Shown: piece after piece, positions 26,481 through 34,552 of the stretch
Position numbering within the stretch: position 1 is the first letter of the stretch
How the letters are laid out: every line of letters starts with the position of its first letter
From: Bacteroidales bacterium UBA5226
Lineage (GTDB): Bacteria > Bacteroidota > Bacteroidia > Bacteroidales > UBA932
Reading direction: 5' to 3'
DNA length: 64,000 bases
NCBI GenBank assembly: GCA_002409325.1
Contig: DHUU01000018.1
Location: 246,824 to 310,823 of the forward strand
Notes under the pieces: model-generated
Seen by the model: the letters and a program-made list of their open reading frames with translations, nothing else
Told to the model about the DNA's origin: nothing
The model's database searches: none
Position numbers and translations under genes: made by a program

Positions 26481-27530
26481 ATGAAAAAGCTGATTATCTT
26501 ATTGCTGGCCATAAGTCTGTGGGTCCCCATACAGGGACAACCCGTAACAGAAGGACAGCAGATTCCCCAGGGAGCTGTTGTCTACAGCCTGCCCCGCACC
26601 TGTGTCCGCATAGTGGCCGAGGCTTGCTACACCAGCTTCAGCCCCGGACCCTATGCCCGTTATGCCCGCAAATTCCTTGGCATTGACGCCAGTCAGGCAA
26701 AAACCACCACCTATGAACTTTCGCGCATTGAGATGACACCCATGCTGGAAGCCGATCCCCACCAGCTCTACGTGGTCAACTTGTCTGCAGGCAATGCACA
26801 ACCCTGGTTCCTGCAACTGACTTCCCAGGGCTTGGTTTTTTTGTCCGACAGCTACGCCGCTAAAGAGAACCACTGGCGGTTTCCCTCCCCGGACGGATCG
26901 CCGGAAGTTTCCGATGCCGGAATCATTGAAAATCTCAAAGAAGAACGTACTACCCTGTATCGTTCCCAGGTCCAGGGTCGTGAAGTGTCTGCCATTCCTG
27001 TGCAACAGACACAGTTGGTGGAAAAAACACTGGAACAGCGGGCAGAAGAAGCTGCCAGGAAGGTTTTTGAATTACGCAACATGCGTTTTGCCATCATCAC
27101 CGGAGACACCGATGCCATTTACAGCGGAGAAGCCATGGGAGCGGCGGTGGAAGAGATGCGTCGCATGGAAGAGGAATACCTGAGGCTGTTTTTGGGAGAG
27201 ACCATCACAGGCAAAACGCATCTATCCACCGATGTGTTGCCCGATGAGAATAATACCCGTTATGTGGCCTTCCGTTTTTCAGAGACGGAAGGATTGCTGC
27301 CCTCCGGTAACGTGGGAGGACGGCCCATCTTGCTGGAGGTTGACACCGCTGCCGAAGAAGTCATCCCCCGGCTTCAGACAGAAGAAGGCCGTATACGTAC
27401 AGGAACACGTCTTTATTACAGGCAACCTGTCATAACTCTGGTGCGGCTCACTGACGGTCAGAAAGAACTGCTCCAGGCCCGTATACCCATCTACCAGAAA
27501 GGCCCCGTTGTGAACTTTATCATTAATTAA
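26481..27530 (+). CDS. Secreted DUF4831 family protein
   Basis: A 349-residue protein with an N-terminal signal peptide (about 1-19, cleavage near IQGQ). It corresponds to DUF4831, a Bacteroidota family of unknown function. The sequence is beta-rich with an internal helical patch around 185-245 (many Arg/Glu residues, EEMRRMEEEYLRLFLGE). No enzyme motif is recognisable. It sits between an LpxL-type gene and pepD on one strand with short gaps, so it may share a transcript with them. Periplasmic or outer-membrane location is inferred from the signal alone. Confidence 0.82.
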   Translation: MKKLIILLLAISLWVPIQGQPVTEGQQIPQGAVVYSLPRTCVRIVAEACYTSFSPGPYARYARKFLGIDASQAKTTTYELSRIEMTPMLEADPHQLYVVNLSAGNAQPWFLQLTSQGLVFLSDSYAAKENHWRFPSPDGSPEVSDAGIIENLKEERTTLYRSQVQGREVSAIPVQQTQLVEKTLEQRAEEAARKVFELRNMRFAIITGDTDAIYSGEAMGAAVEEMRRMEEEYLRLFLGETITGKTHLSTDVLPDENNTRYVAFRFSETEGLLPSGNVGGRPILLEVDTAAEEVIPRLQTEEGRIRTGTRLYYRQPVITLVRLTDGQKELLQARIPIYQKGPVVNFIIN

Positions 27531-27542
27531 AAAAATACATTT

Positions 27543-28997
27543 ATGAACATTATCAACCTTAAACCCCAAAGGGTCTGGAAGCACTTTTATACACTCACGC
27601 AAATACCGCGACCTTCCAAAAAAGAAGAGAAAATCCGTGCTTTCCTGGCTGCATTTGGTAAAAATCTGGGACTGGAAACCATTGTGGATGAGACCGGCAA
27701 CGTGATCATACGTAAGCCCGCCACCCCCGGTATGGAAAACCGCAAGGGAATCATCCTGCAGGCACACATGGATATGGTGCCCCAGAAAAACAATGCTACC
27801 GAACACGATTTTGAAAAAGATCCCATTATTCCCAGGATTGAAGGTGAATGGGTCTATGCAACCGGGACTACCCTGGGAGCCGACAATGGCATGGGCATAG
27901 CAGCAGCCATGGCTGTTCTGGAGGCCGATGATCTGGTGCATGGTCCGGTAGAAGTGCTTATAACAACAGATGAAGAGACCGGAATGACCGGGGCCAGAGG
28001 ACTCAAACCGGGCGTAATGCATGGCGACATTCTGCTGAACCTGGATTCTGAGGACGAGGGTGAGCTTTACGTGGGATGTGCCGGAGGCGAGGACGGCTCA
28101 TTTGAGATGGAGTACCAGCCTTCCTGGGTTCCTGCCGGATGGAAAGCTGCCCGCATCAATGTTACGGGGCTCAAGGGAGGACACTCGGGAATGGATATCA
28201 TACTGGGGCGGGGGAATGCCAACAAGATTATCACGCGTATCCTGTACCACTTGCTGGAAGAATGCAACATCAGCATAGCCTGGGTGGAAGGCGGGAACCT
28301 GCGCAATGCCATCCCGCGCGAGGCAGATGCCGTGATCTGTTTTCCTTTTGAACAGAAAAAATGCGTGAAAAACGGGGTTGAATATATGGCAGGCATCATT
28401 GGCAATGAACTCAGACAAGTGGATCCCGCTCTGGAAGTCAACTTTGACTTGTGTGAGATACCCTCCCATGTGATTCCGGCAGAAACGGCCCTGAAAGTCA
28501 TCCGTGCCGTATACGCTGCTCCTAACGGGGTGTGGGGAATGAGTGCATCTATGCCCGGTCTGGTGGAAACATCGTCCAATCTGGCCATATTCAGGGCAAA
28601 AGACGGGAAAATAGCTGTTCATTGCCTGATACGCAGCCTGGCAGATACGGCAAAGGAAGACATGGGGACGGCCCTTGCCTGTTGCTTTGCTAACATTGGT
28701 GCCCAGGTGTCTTTCACAGGGGCTTATCCTGGATGGAAGCCCGATATGGATTCGCCCATACTTAAGGTGATGAAAGATATCTACAAAAACATGTACGACC
28801 AGGAAGCAAAAGTCAAGGCGATCCATGCAGGGCTGGAATGTGGCATACTGGGAGGTTCCTATCCCCACTGGGACATGATCTCATTTGGTCCCACCCTGCG
28901 TTCACCGCACTCTCCCGATGAACGCTGTCTGATCCCTACAGTACAAAAGTTCTGGGACTTACTGGTAGAAACATTGAAAAATACGCCGGTAAAATAG
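27543..28997 (+). CDS. pepD: Aminoacyl-histidine dipeptidase (PepD, M20)
   Basis: A 484-residue cytosolic di-zinc peptidase that cleaves Xaa-His and other dipeptides. The M20 signatures are visible: HMDMVP with the first zinc histidine and catalytic aspartate, GADNGMGIAAAMA with the bridging aspartate, and TTDEETGMTGA with the catalytic glutamate pair. The lid/dimerisation domain spans about 190-400, and the last zinc ligand lies in the C-terminal IHAGLECG region. Full length. Ninety-one bases separate it from the rpsF gene and contain the ribosomal promoter. Confidence 0.96.
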   Translation: MNIINLKPQRVWKHFYTLTQIPRPSKKEEKIRAFLAAFGKNLGLETIVDETGNVIIRKPATPGMENRKGIILQAHMDMVPQKNNATEHDFEKDPIIPRIEGEWVYATGTTLGADNGMGIAAAMAVLEADDLVHGPVEVLITTDEETGMTGARGLKPGVMHGDILLNLDSEDEGELYVGCAGGEDGSFEMEYQPSWVPAGWKAARINVTGLKGGHSGMDIILGRGNANKIITRILYHLLEECNISIAWVEGGNLRNAIPREADAVICFPFEQKKCVKNGVEYMAGIIGNELRQVDPALEVNFDLCEIPSHVIPAETALKVIRAVYAAPNGVWGMSASMPGLVETSSNLAIFRAKDGKIAVHCLIRSLADTAKEDMGTALACCFANIGAQVSFTGAYPGWKPDMDSPILKVMKDIYKNMYDQEAKVKAIHAGLECGILGGSYPHWDMISFGPTLRSPHSPDERCLIPTVQKFWDLLVETLKNTPVK

Positions 28998-29022
28998 CAG
29001 GTCCTTCTAACAGAAAATAAAA

Positions 29023-29053
29023 TTTGCAGGGCTGCGGGAATTTCCTATCTTTG
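29023..29053 (+). promoter_or_regulatory. Canonical promoter of the rpsF-rpsR-rplI operon
   Basis: TTTG (29023-29026), 19 bases, TATCTTTG (29046-29053): an exact match to the Bacteroidota TTTG/TAnnTTTG promoter. The start codon is about 35 bases beyond, in an A/T-rich leader. The expected initially transcribed bases, GCAGCCC, are identical to those at the rRNA promoter near 61856. Confidence 0.82.
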
Positions 29054-29060
29054 CAGCCCT
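29028..29060. repeat. 8-base inverted repeat spanning the rpsF promoter
   Basis: AGGGCTGC at 29028-29035 and its exact reverse complement GCAGCCCT at 29053-29060 enclose the -7 box with 17 bases between. The second arm would be at the very start of the transcript, so this is more likely a protein-binding site or chance than an RNA hairpin. Confidence 0.45.
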
Positions 29061-29088
29061 TTATAATTTTAATTAATAAATAATCACT

Positions 29089-29520
29089 ATGTTGAAACAG
29101 TACGAAACCGTTTTCATTTTAACTCCCGTTTTGTCTGATATTCAGATGAAGGAAGCGGTTGCTAAGTTTCGTGATCAGATTCTTGCCGCAGAAGGTGAGA
29201 TCGCTTACGAAGAGGACTGGGGACTAAAAAAATTAGCTTACCCCATCCAGAAAAAAACCACTGGTTTTTATCATTTGATAGGATTTAAAGCAAATCCCGA
29301 TTTTATTGCGAGGCTGGAACTCCAGTTCCGCAGGGATGAGCGTGTAATCCGGTACTTGACTTTCGCGATGGACAAACATGCCATTGCCTATGCAGAGAAA
29401 AAGCACAGCCCGGCCAAAGAAGCCGTTTCTGTTATTGAAAAGGAAGAAAAGCCTGCTCTCCGGGTAAAGAAACCCGTTGTGGTAGAAGATATCGAAATTG
29501 AAATTGAAGAGGAGGAATAA
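29089..29520 (+). CDS. rpsF: 30S ribosomal protein S6 with acidic C-terminal tail
   Basis: A 143-residue small-subunit protein that binds 16S rRNA together with S18. The conserved S6 fold occupies residues about 1-100 (start MLKQYETVFILTPVLSD, then WGLKKLAYPIQKK and FRRDERVIRYLTFAMDK). About 40 extra residues follow, ending in an encoded Glu/Ile-rich tail (IEIEIEEEE). Most Bacteroidales S6 proteins stop near 115 residues. It leads the rpsF-rpsR-rplI operon. Confidence 0.97.
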   Translation: MLKQYETVFILTPVLSDIQMKEAVAKFRDQILAAEGEIAYEEDWGLKKLAYPIQKKTTGFYHLIGFKANPDFIARLELQFRRDERVIRYLTFAMDKHAIAYAEKKHSPAKEAVSVIEKEEKPALRVKKPVVVEDIEIEIEEEE

Positions 29521-29523
29521 ATC

Positions 29524-29790
29524 ATGGCACAAAACAACGAAATTCGTTTCCTGAATCCCCCTACAGTGGAGGTAAAAAAGAAAAAATACTGTCGTTTTAA
29601 AAAGGCCGGGATAAAATACATTGATTATAAGGATCCCGAATTCCTGAAGCGTTTTCTGAACGAGCAGGGGAAGATCCTGCCACGCAGACTTACCGGAACA
29701 TCTTTGAAATTCCAGCGCAAAGTGGCCCAGGCCGTCAAACGTGCCCGCCACCTGGCATTATTGCCCTATGTTACCGATTTACTTAAATAA
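29524..29790 (+). CDS. rpsR: 30S ribosomal protein S18
   Basis: An 88-residue protein that pairs with S6 on the 30S platform. The core KILPRRLTGTSLKFQRKVAQ is typical. Only one cysteine is present in the YCRFKK start region, so it is not the zinc-ribbon form. A strong GAGGAGGAA Shine-Dalgarno lies within the end of rpsF, three bases of gap separate the genes. Confidence 0.97.
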   Translation: MAQNNEIRFLNPPTVEVKKKKYCRFKKAGIKYIDYKDPEFLKRFLNEQGKILPRRLTGTSLKFQRKVAQAVKRARHLALLPYVTDLLK

Positions 29791-29801
29791 GGAGAGAGGC
29801 T

Positions 29802-30254
29802 ATGGAAATCATTTTAAAACAAGATGTTGATAATCTGGGACATAAGGACGACATTGTAAAGGTACGTAATGGATACGCCACCAATTATCTTATTCCCAGG
29901 GGAATGGCGGTAATGGCCACTGCTTCGGCAGTGAAAATGCACCAGGAAAATTTGCGTCAGCGTGCCCATAAGGAAGCCAAGGTACGTGAAGACGCCCAGG
30001 CACTGGCCGCCAGGCTGGCAGCATGCCAGATAAAGATCGTTACCAAAGTAAGCAGCAACGGTAAAGTTTTTGGCTCTGTAAACAACATTCAGGTAGCAGA
30101 AGCCCTGGCTGCACAGGGAATTGAAGTGGACCGCCGCAACATTACCTTTACAGGGGCAGAAGCCTTGAAGGAAGTGGGCGTTCATGAAGCGGTCATCAAG
30201 ATTTACCGTGAAATCAACGCTACCATACAGGTAGAAGTTGTTGGTGAAGAATGA
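29802..30254 (+). CDS. rplI: 50S ribosomal protein L9
   Basis: A 150-residue large-subunit protein with the standard two-domain shape: N-terminal rRNA-binding domain (about 1-50, with NGYATNYLIPRGMA), a long connecting helix (about 45-75) and a C-terminal domain (about 80-150). AAGGAG lies 7-12 bases upstream. It is the last gene before an intrinsic terminator. Confidence 0.97.
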   Translation: MEIILKQDVDNLGHKDDIVKVRNGYATNYLIPRGMAVMATASAVKMHQENLRQRAHKEAKVREDAQALAARLAACQIKIVTKVSSNGKVFGSVNNIQVAEALAAQGIEVDRRNITFTGAEALKEVGVHEAVIKIYREINATIQVEVVGEE

Positions 30255-30276
30255 GCCAGTCGCGTAAGTCATAAGG

Positions 30277-30300
30277 AACCCGGGAATCCCGGGTTTTTTT
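30277..30300 (+). terminator. Intrinsic terminator of the ribosomal protein operon
   Basis: AACCCGGG (30277-30284), a three-base loop and CCCGGGTT (30288-30295) form a GC-rich eight-pair hairpin that runs into a T tract ending at 30300. It is the only convincing Rho-independent terminator I found in the window. Confidence 0.88.
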
Positions 30301-30301
30301 G

Positions 30302-30309
30302 TATCTTTG
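30302..30309 (+). promoter_or_regulatory. -7 promoter box of glyA
   Basis: TATCTTTG directly follows the upstream terminator T tract. It lies 18 bases before the glyA ATG at 30328 and argues against an alternative TTG start at 30307, which falls inside the box. Confidence 0.6.
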
Positions 30310-30327
30310 AAAACTAATATTTTTTTT

Positions 30328-31608
30328 ATGAAACAGGATATTGCCCTATTTGATCTTATACGGAAAGAAGAGAACCGCCAGACCAACGGCATAGAATTAA
30401 TTGCCTCAGAAAACTTTGTCAGTCCCCAGGTATTAAGCGCTATGGGATCTGTGCTTACCAATAAGTATGCTGAGGGCTATCCCGGTGCACGTTATTATGG
30501 TGGCTGTGAAGTTGTTGACAAATCGGAACAGCTTTGCATAGACAGGATTTGTGAATTGTTTGGTGCCGAGTATGCCAATGTGCAGCCCCATTCGGGAGCT
30601 CAGGCCAATATGACTGTTTTCCTTGCCTGTCTGAAGCCCGGAGACACCTTCATGGGTCTTGATCTGGCACACGGAGGGCACCTTACGCACGGTTCTCCCG
30701 TCAATTTTTCCGGGATCCTGTACCGTCCTGTTGCCTATACACTGGACAGCGAGACAGGCGTTATTGATTATGATCAGATGGAACGACTGGCCCTGGAACA
30801 CAAACCAAAAATGATCATCGGGGGCGGTTCTGCCTATCCCAGGGAATGGGATTACGAGCGGATGCGTAAGATCGCAGACATGGTCGGAGCCATTTTCATG
30901 GTGGACATGGCCCATCCTGCAGGACTGATCGCTGCGGGACTGCTTAAAAATCCTGTTAAATATGCCCACATTGTGACCTCTACCACCCACAAAACACTCA
31001 GGGGGCCCAGGGGCGGGATCATCCTCATTGGTAAGGATTTTGATAATCCATGGGGACTCACCACACCCAAAGGTGTTATCAGGAAAATGTCTTCGCTCAT
31101 CAATTCCAGTGTTTTTCCCGGAGTGCAGGGGGGACCGCTCGAGCATATCATCGCAGCCAAGGCGGTCTCGTTTTTTGAAGCACTGCAACCCGAGTTCAGG
31201 GACTACCAGGTTCAGGTGCAGAAAAATGCGCAGGCCATGGCCTCGGCTTTCAAAAAGCGTAACTACACACTGGTGTCGGGCGGCACAGACAATCACTTGC
31301 TGCTGATAGATCTGCGGTCCAGATTCCCCGAACTGACCGGCAAAGATGCGGAAAACGTGCTGGTAAGGGCAGACATTACCGTGAACAAGAACATGGTTCC
31401 CTATGATTCCCGTTCACCCTTCAAGACTTCGGGAATCCGCGTGGGTTCACCGGCCGTGACAACGCGCGGTCTTAAGGAGCTGGATATGGAAACCGTTGTT
31501 TCCCTTGTAGATGAAGTGTTGAGCAATCCGGACGATCAGGCCGTCATTGACCGGGTAAAGAGAAAAGTGAAAGAACTGATGGGCGGACTCCCCTTGTACG
31601 CCTGGTAA
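30328..31608 (+). CDS. glyA: Serine hydroxymethyltransferase
   Basis: A 426-residue PLP enzyme that interconverts serine and glycine while loading one-carbon units on tetrahydrofolate. Conserved segments include IELIASENFVS, YAEGYPGARYYGG, the PLP-lysine motif VTSTTHKTLRGPRGG and GVQGGPLEH. Length and content are standard. It supplies 5,10-methylene-THF, the substrate of MetF, whose gene lies 16 kb away in this window. I start at ATG 30328 because upstream residues are not conserved and overlap the promoter. Confidence 0.97.
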   Translation: MKQDIALFDLIRKEENRQTNGIELIASENFVSPQVLSAMGSVLTNKYAEGYPGARYYGGCEVVDKSEQLCIDRICELFGAEYANVQPHSGAQANMTVFLACLKPGDTFMGLDLAHGGHLTHGSPVNFSGILYRPVAYTLDSETGVIDYDQMERLALEHKPKMIIGGGSAYPREWDYERMRKIADMVGAIFMVDMAHPAGLIAAGLLKNPVKYAHIVTSTTHKTLRGPRGGIILIGKDFDNPWGLTTPKGVIRKMSSLINSSVFPGVQGGPLEHIIAAKAVSFFEALQPEFRDYQVQVQKNAQAMASAFKKRNYTLVSGGTDNHLLLIDLRSRFPELTGKDAENVLVRADITVNKNMVPYDSRSPFKTSGIRVGSPAVTTRGLKELDMETVVSLVDEVLSNPDDQAVIDRVKRKVKELMGGLPLYAW

Positions 31609-31624
31609 AATAAATATAATTACC

Positions 31625-32341
31625 ATGAATAGATACTTACTGACTATTGCCCTGCTGATTACTGTAGCTTTACTGGTATCCACAACAGCGGGATCACAAA
31701 CCCAAAAAAGGGGTTATGCTGATGCGGCCATAGGCACTGATATCAATGACATACTTCCGGATGATATGATATACATGTATCCGGAATTTCTGAAAGGCAG
31801 CGTGCTTTTCCTGGACAGGAGCATAGCCGAGGGAGTGATGAATATCTATTTGCCCGGACTGCAACTTTACTTTATTGACTCCAATAAGGATACGCTGGTG
31901 ATGAGAAATCAGGATGAGGCCCGGTTGCTTATTATAGGCCACGATACATACCTGAGACATAACAAAACCTGGGTAAGGATCCTGGCTACGAGCGGAACAT
32001 CTGCCTTCTGCCTGAAATCCGTTGTGAAAATACACGAGGATGTAAAAATCGGAGCTTATGGAACGGCTGATGTCACATCGTCAATCACCAACGTCGATAT
32101 GATGTATGGTATGGAAGGTTCTACTGCTACCCGGTTGAAGAACCTGAGGCATATTCCGTATACTCTTACCCATTATGGCTTACTGTATGATGGCAGCAAA
32201 TTGTTTATTGCCAACGTAAAGAATTTCAAAAGATTGTTTCCCGACAGACGGGACGATATTGAGAATTATATAGCTGAAAACAAGCTGAACCTTAATGACG
32301 CAAAGGATGCGTTACAATTGTTCAATTTCCTGAATCTGTAG
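31625..32341 (+). CDS. Unknown secreted protein
   Basis: A 238-residue protein with a signal peptide (hydrophobic about 4-20, cleavage after TAGS). No known domain is recognised. The mature part is predicted mixed alpha/beta with several Tyr/Asp-rich beta strands, and it has one cysteine. A short gap (16 bases) to glyA suggests read-through from that gene. Its 3' end overlaps the convergent OstA-like gene by 30 bases. Possibly an envelope protein restricted to Bacteroidota. Confidence 0.72.
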   Translation: MNRYLLTIALLITVALLVSTTAGSQTQKRGYADAAIGTDINDILPDDMIYMYPEFLKGSVLFLDRSIAEGVMNIYLPGLQLYFIDSNKDTLVMRNQDEARLLIIGHDTYLRHNKTWVRILATSGTSAFCLKSVVKIHEDVKIGAYGTADVTSSITNVDMMYGMEGSTATRLKNLRHIPYTLTHYGLLYDGSKLFIANVKNFKRLFPDRRDDIENYIAENKLNLNDAKDALQLFNFLNL

Positions 32342-34552
32342 CTGTTTGCGTTTTAGAGCGGGTGTTATTTTTCTGACATTTTCAGGCATTCTTGCCGGCT
32401 TTGGAGGCGTGCTTTCCGGTTTTGCCGGTGTTACTGGCATTTCTTTCAGCGGAACGTACGGATTGATCCTGTTTTCCCTTTCCCTCAGAGTGAGTTCCTT
32501 CAAGGCATCTGTGGTTACACCGGTACGCAGTGTAGAAGGCAAAGCATGAACAGACGGGAAATATTTGAGTGTATAGGGGAAAAGTGGTTCTATGTAATCA
32601 GCGCCGGGTTGTGTAAAATCTGCCTCAATCGTACGGGACGTGATGGCATGACGGTCCAGTGGACGGTCGGGTGCCCTCCACTTAAAGCCGGATAACCGCT
32701 CCTGGTCTTTTTTTAGATCATAGAGCGGGATCATGTCACTTTTAATGGATGTTTTGTAGATAATCCGTTGAGCCCGTCTATCTTTGAGCCATACGTTCAT
32801 TTCGTCACATTCTTTGATATTCAGGGACGTGATGATGCTGTCTTCGGGGATATAGAAAAGAGCCCTGGCATTTTTTTTGGCGTCAAACCGGTAAATGTCG
32901 TTGTCGCGAACGTGAGCATACATCAGGTCAGCCTTGATCTGGTGGAAAAACACCTCTTCTTCCTGAGAAATAAGAAAGGCATTGGAAAGAAAATCAACCC
33001 GGTACAGGGAATCCCTGCTGAAACGGAACTGAATGCTGTCTGCACTTAACTGGCTTTCCTGGTTCCATAGCACCGGATAGCCGTATTGGCGCATCATTGA
33101 GTCTATACTATTGAATACCAGGGAGTCGCATACAGACTGGATGTCGCTTTTATACACCCTGACGTTGTTGTACCCATATAAAAAATGAACTTCTGTGGTA
33201 TTGAAAAGGCTGTCACCTAAAAAACTCACATTGGACAGAAGGATGCTGTCCACCTTAATAAATGACAACTGCACTTCAAGCAGGGTGGATTTAAGGTAAT
33301 TTACGGCATCTTCTGTCACAGGATCAGGGACAGAGTCTTTGGCCGGGGGAAGCGAGTCTTTGGCCGAGGAAAGTGAGTCTTTGGCCAGGGGAAGTGAGTC
33401 TTTGGCGGGCAAGGAAGGGGAGTCGTTAAGAGCCACGGAGCCCGGTAAGGCCTGGGAGTCTGGCCGGGTTGTGGAATCTGCTGTGGCTGCAGTTTTTTTC
33501 CGCTCGGGAATTTCCTGCCTCTCAAAGGCACGCATTCTTTCCAGGGAGTCCATAGCTCCGTATGTGGATGTATAGGCAAGCAGGGTATCGGCACGCATAA
33601 ACAGCGAATCCCTGCTATTGGTTTCACGGTTAATTTCCCATGCAATGAAAACGGGCTCTTCTGTTACCTGCACCCAATCCGGTTCCCTCCGGAAATCCAG
33701 CCTGTCGCCCAGAATGTGGACCTGTTGGGTGGTATCCCTTACCTGGACGTTATAACGTAATAACCCGGAATTTTTGCCTTTATCGTAATGTACGTCTTCT
33801 GCCCGGATTTCCTGTTCTTCTGTGTGTATGAACACATCGTGCAAGAAATGGTACAATTCTTCGTCTCTTTTATAGGTGCCCTCCCGGGCTGTCAGAAAAC
33901 CGTCAGTATGCCAGGCTTGCACGTTGCCCCAGAATTCAGCCAGGTTCAGGTCAGAATGATAATAAAGTGAATCGGCTTTTAACCTGAGCGTGTCGGTTCC
34001 CATTTCAACATGTTCATACAGGCAGAAAAGCTTTTCTTTGGAATAGTAATATCCCCTGCGGCTCTCCAGTATGGTTCCCTGGTTATCTACCACGCTGCCG
34101 CCATTATAAAAATAGGCGATACTGTCCTTTGTGTTAAAATTCAGATATTGTGTGCGCAGACGATTTTCTTCCTTGTCTATGAGTTCGACCACCCTGCCAC
34201 GGATTTCGGCAATGTTCAGGTCTCCCAGGTAATGTATGGTTTCTCCGGTCAGACGCGTTCCCTCCTGGATGATCTGGACGTTTCCCACAGCGTCAATGAT
34301 ATTGTCTGCCGTGTTCCAGATAGCCGTATCACAGAGAATATAGGTATTGTTGTGCAGGAAACGGGCCGGACCTGTGACTTTACGGTAACTGACCCCGAAA
34401 AGTTCATACATCTCGGCCATCTGGGCATTGATAAGATGTACTTTTTCTTCCTCTGTCCTTTCCTGTCTGAACGTCGTGGCCAGCATGCCATTCCGGGCTG
34501 TCATCAACCCGGCCAGCAAGACCAAGAGCAGCAGAACCCGGATTTTTTTCAT
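32312..34552 (-). CDS. OstA-like / LptA-family lipopolysaccharide transport protein
   Basis: A 746-residue exported protein (signal peptide about 1-19). Residues about 40-330 hold repeated OstA/LptA-type beta strands (patterns such as YYHSDLNLAEFWGNVQAW), consistent with a jelly-roll groove that carries LPS across the periplasm. A second beta-rich half begins near residue 420. Between them is a Ser/Pro/Asp/Lys-rich linker containing a seven-residue tandem repeat. It follows surA with overlapping TAATG stop/start, a genomic linkage typical of Bacteroidales. The start was moved to 34552 because the longer frame runs into surA. Confidence 0.86.
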   Translation of the reverse strand: MKKIRVLLLLVLLAGLMTARNGMLATTFRQERTEEEKVHLINAQMAEMYELFGVSYRKVTGPARFLHNNTYILCDTAIWNTADNIIDAVGNVQIIQEGTRLTGETIHYLGDLNIAEIRGRVVELIDKEENRLRTQYLNFNTKDSIAYFYNGGSVVDNQGTILESRRGYYYSKEKLFCLYEHVEMGTDTLRLKADSLYYHSDLNLAEFWGNVQAWHTDGFLTAREGTYKRDEELYHFLHDVFIHTEEQEIRAEDVHYDKGKNSGLLRYNVQVRDTTQQVHILGDRLDFRREPDWVQVTEEPVFIAWEINRETNSRDSLFMRADTLLAYTSTYGAMDSLERMRAFERQEIPERKKTAATADSTTRPDSQALPGSVALNDSPSLPAKDSLPLAKDSLSSAKDSLPPAKDSVPDPVTEDAVNYLKSTLLEVQLSFIKVDSILLSNVSFLGDSLFNTTEVHFLYGYNNVRVYKSDIQSVCDSLVFNSIDSMMRQYGYPVLWNQESQLSADSIQFRFSRDSLYRVDFLSNAFLISQEEEVFFHQIKADLMYAHVRDNDIYRFDAKKNARALFYIPEDSIITSLNIKECDEMNVWLKDRRAQRIIYKTSIKSDMIPLYDLKKDQERLSGFKWRAPDRPLDRHAITSRTIEADFTQPGADYIEPLFPYTLKYFPSVHALPSTLRTGVTTDALKELTLRERENRINPYVPLKEMPVTPAKPESTPPKPARMPENVRKITPALKRKQLQIQEIEQL
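33333..33411. repeat. 21-base in-frame tandem repeat in the OstA-like gene
   Basis: Four consecutive copies of a 21-base unit beginning GAGTCTTTGG start at 33333, 33354, 33375 and 33396; the last copy is partial or diverged. On the coding strand each unit encodes a KDSLPxA-type heptad, so copy-number change would keep the frame and only lengthen the linker. Confidence 0.85.

Noticed and set aside
30433..31296. A 287-codon open frame antisense to glyA
   Set aside because: glyA is unmistakable on the other strand; the antisense translation has no recognisable domain.
33333..33411. CRISPR-like repeat array
   Set aside because: Units are directly adjacent without spacers, in frame, and code for a linker heptad.
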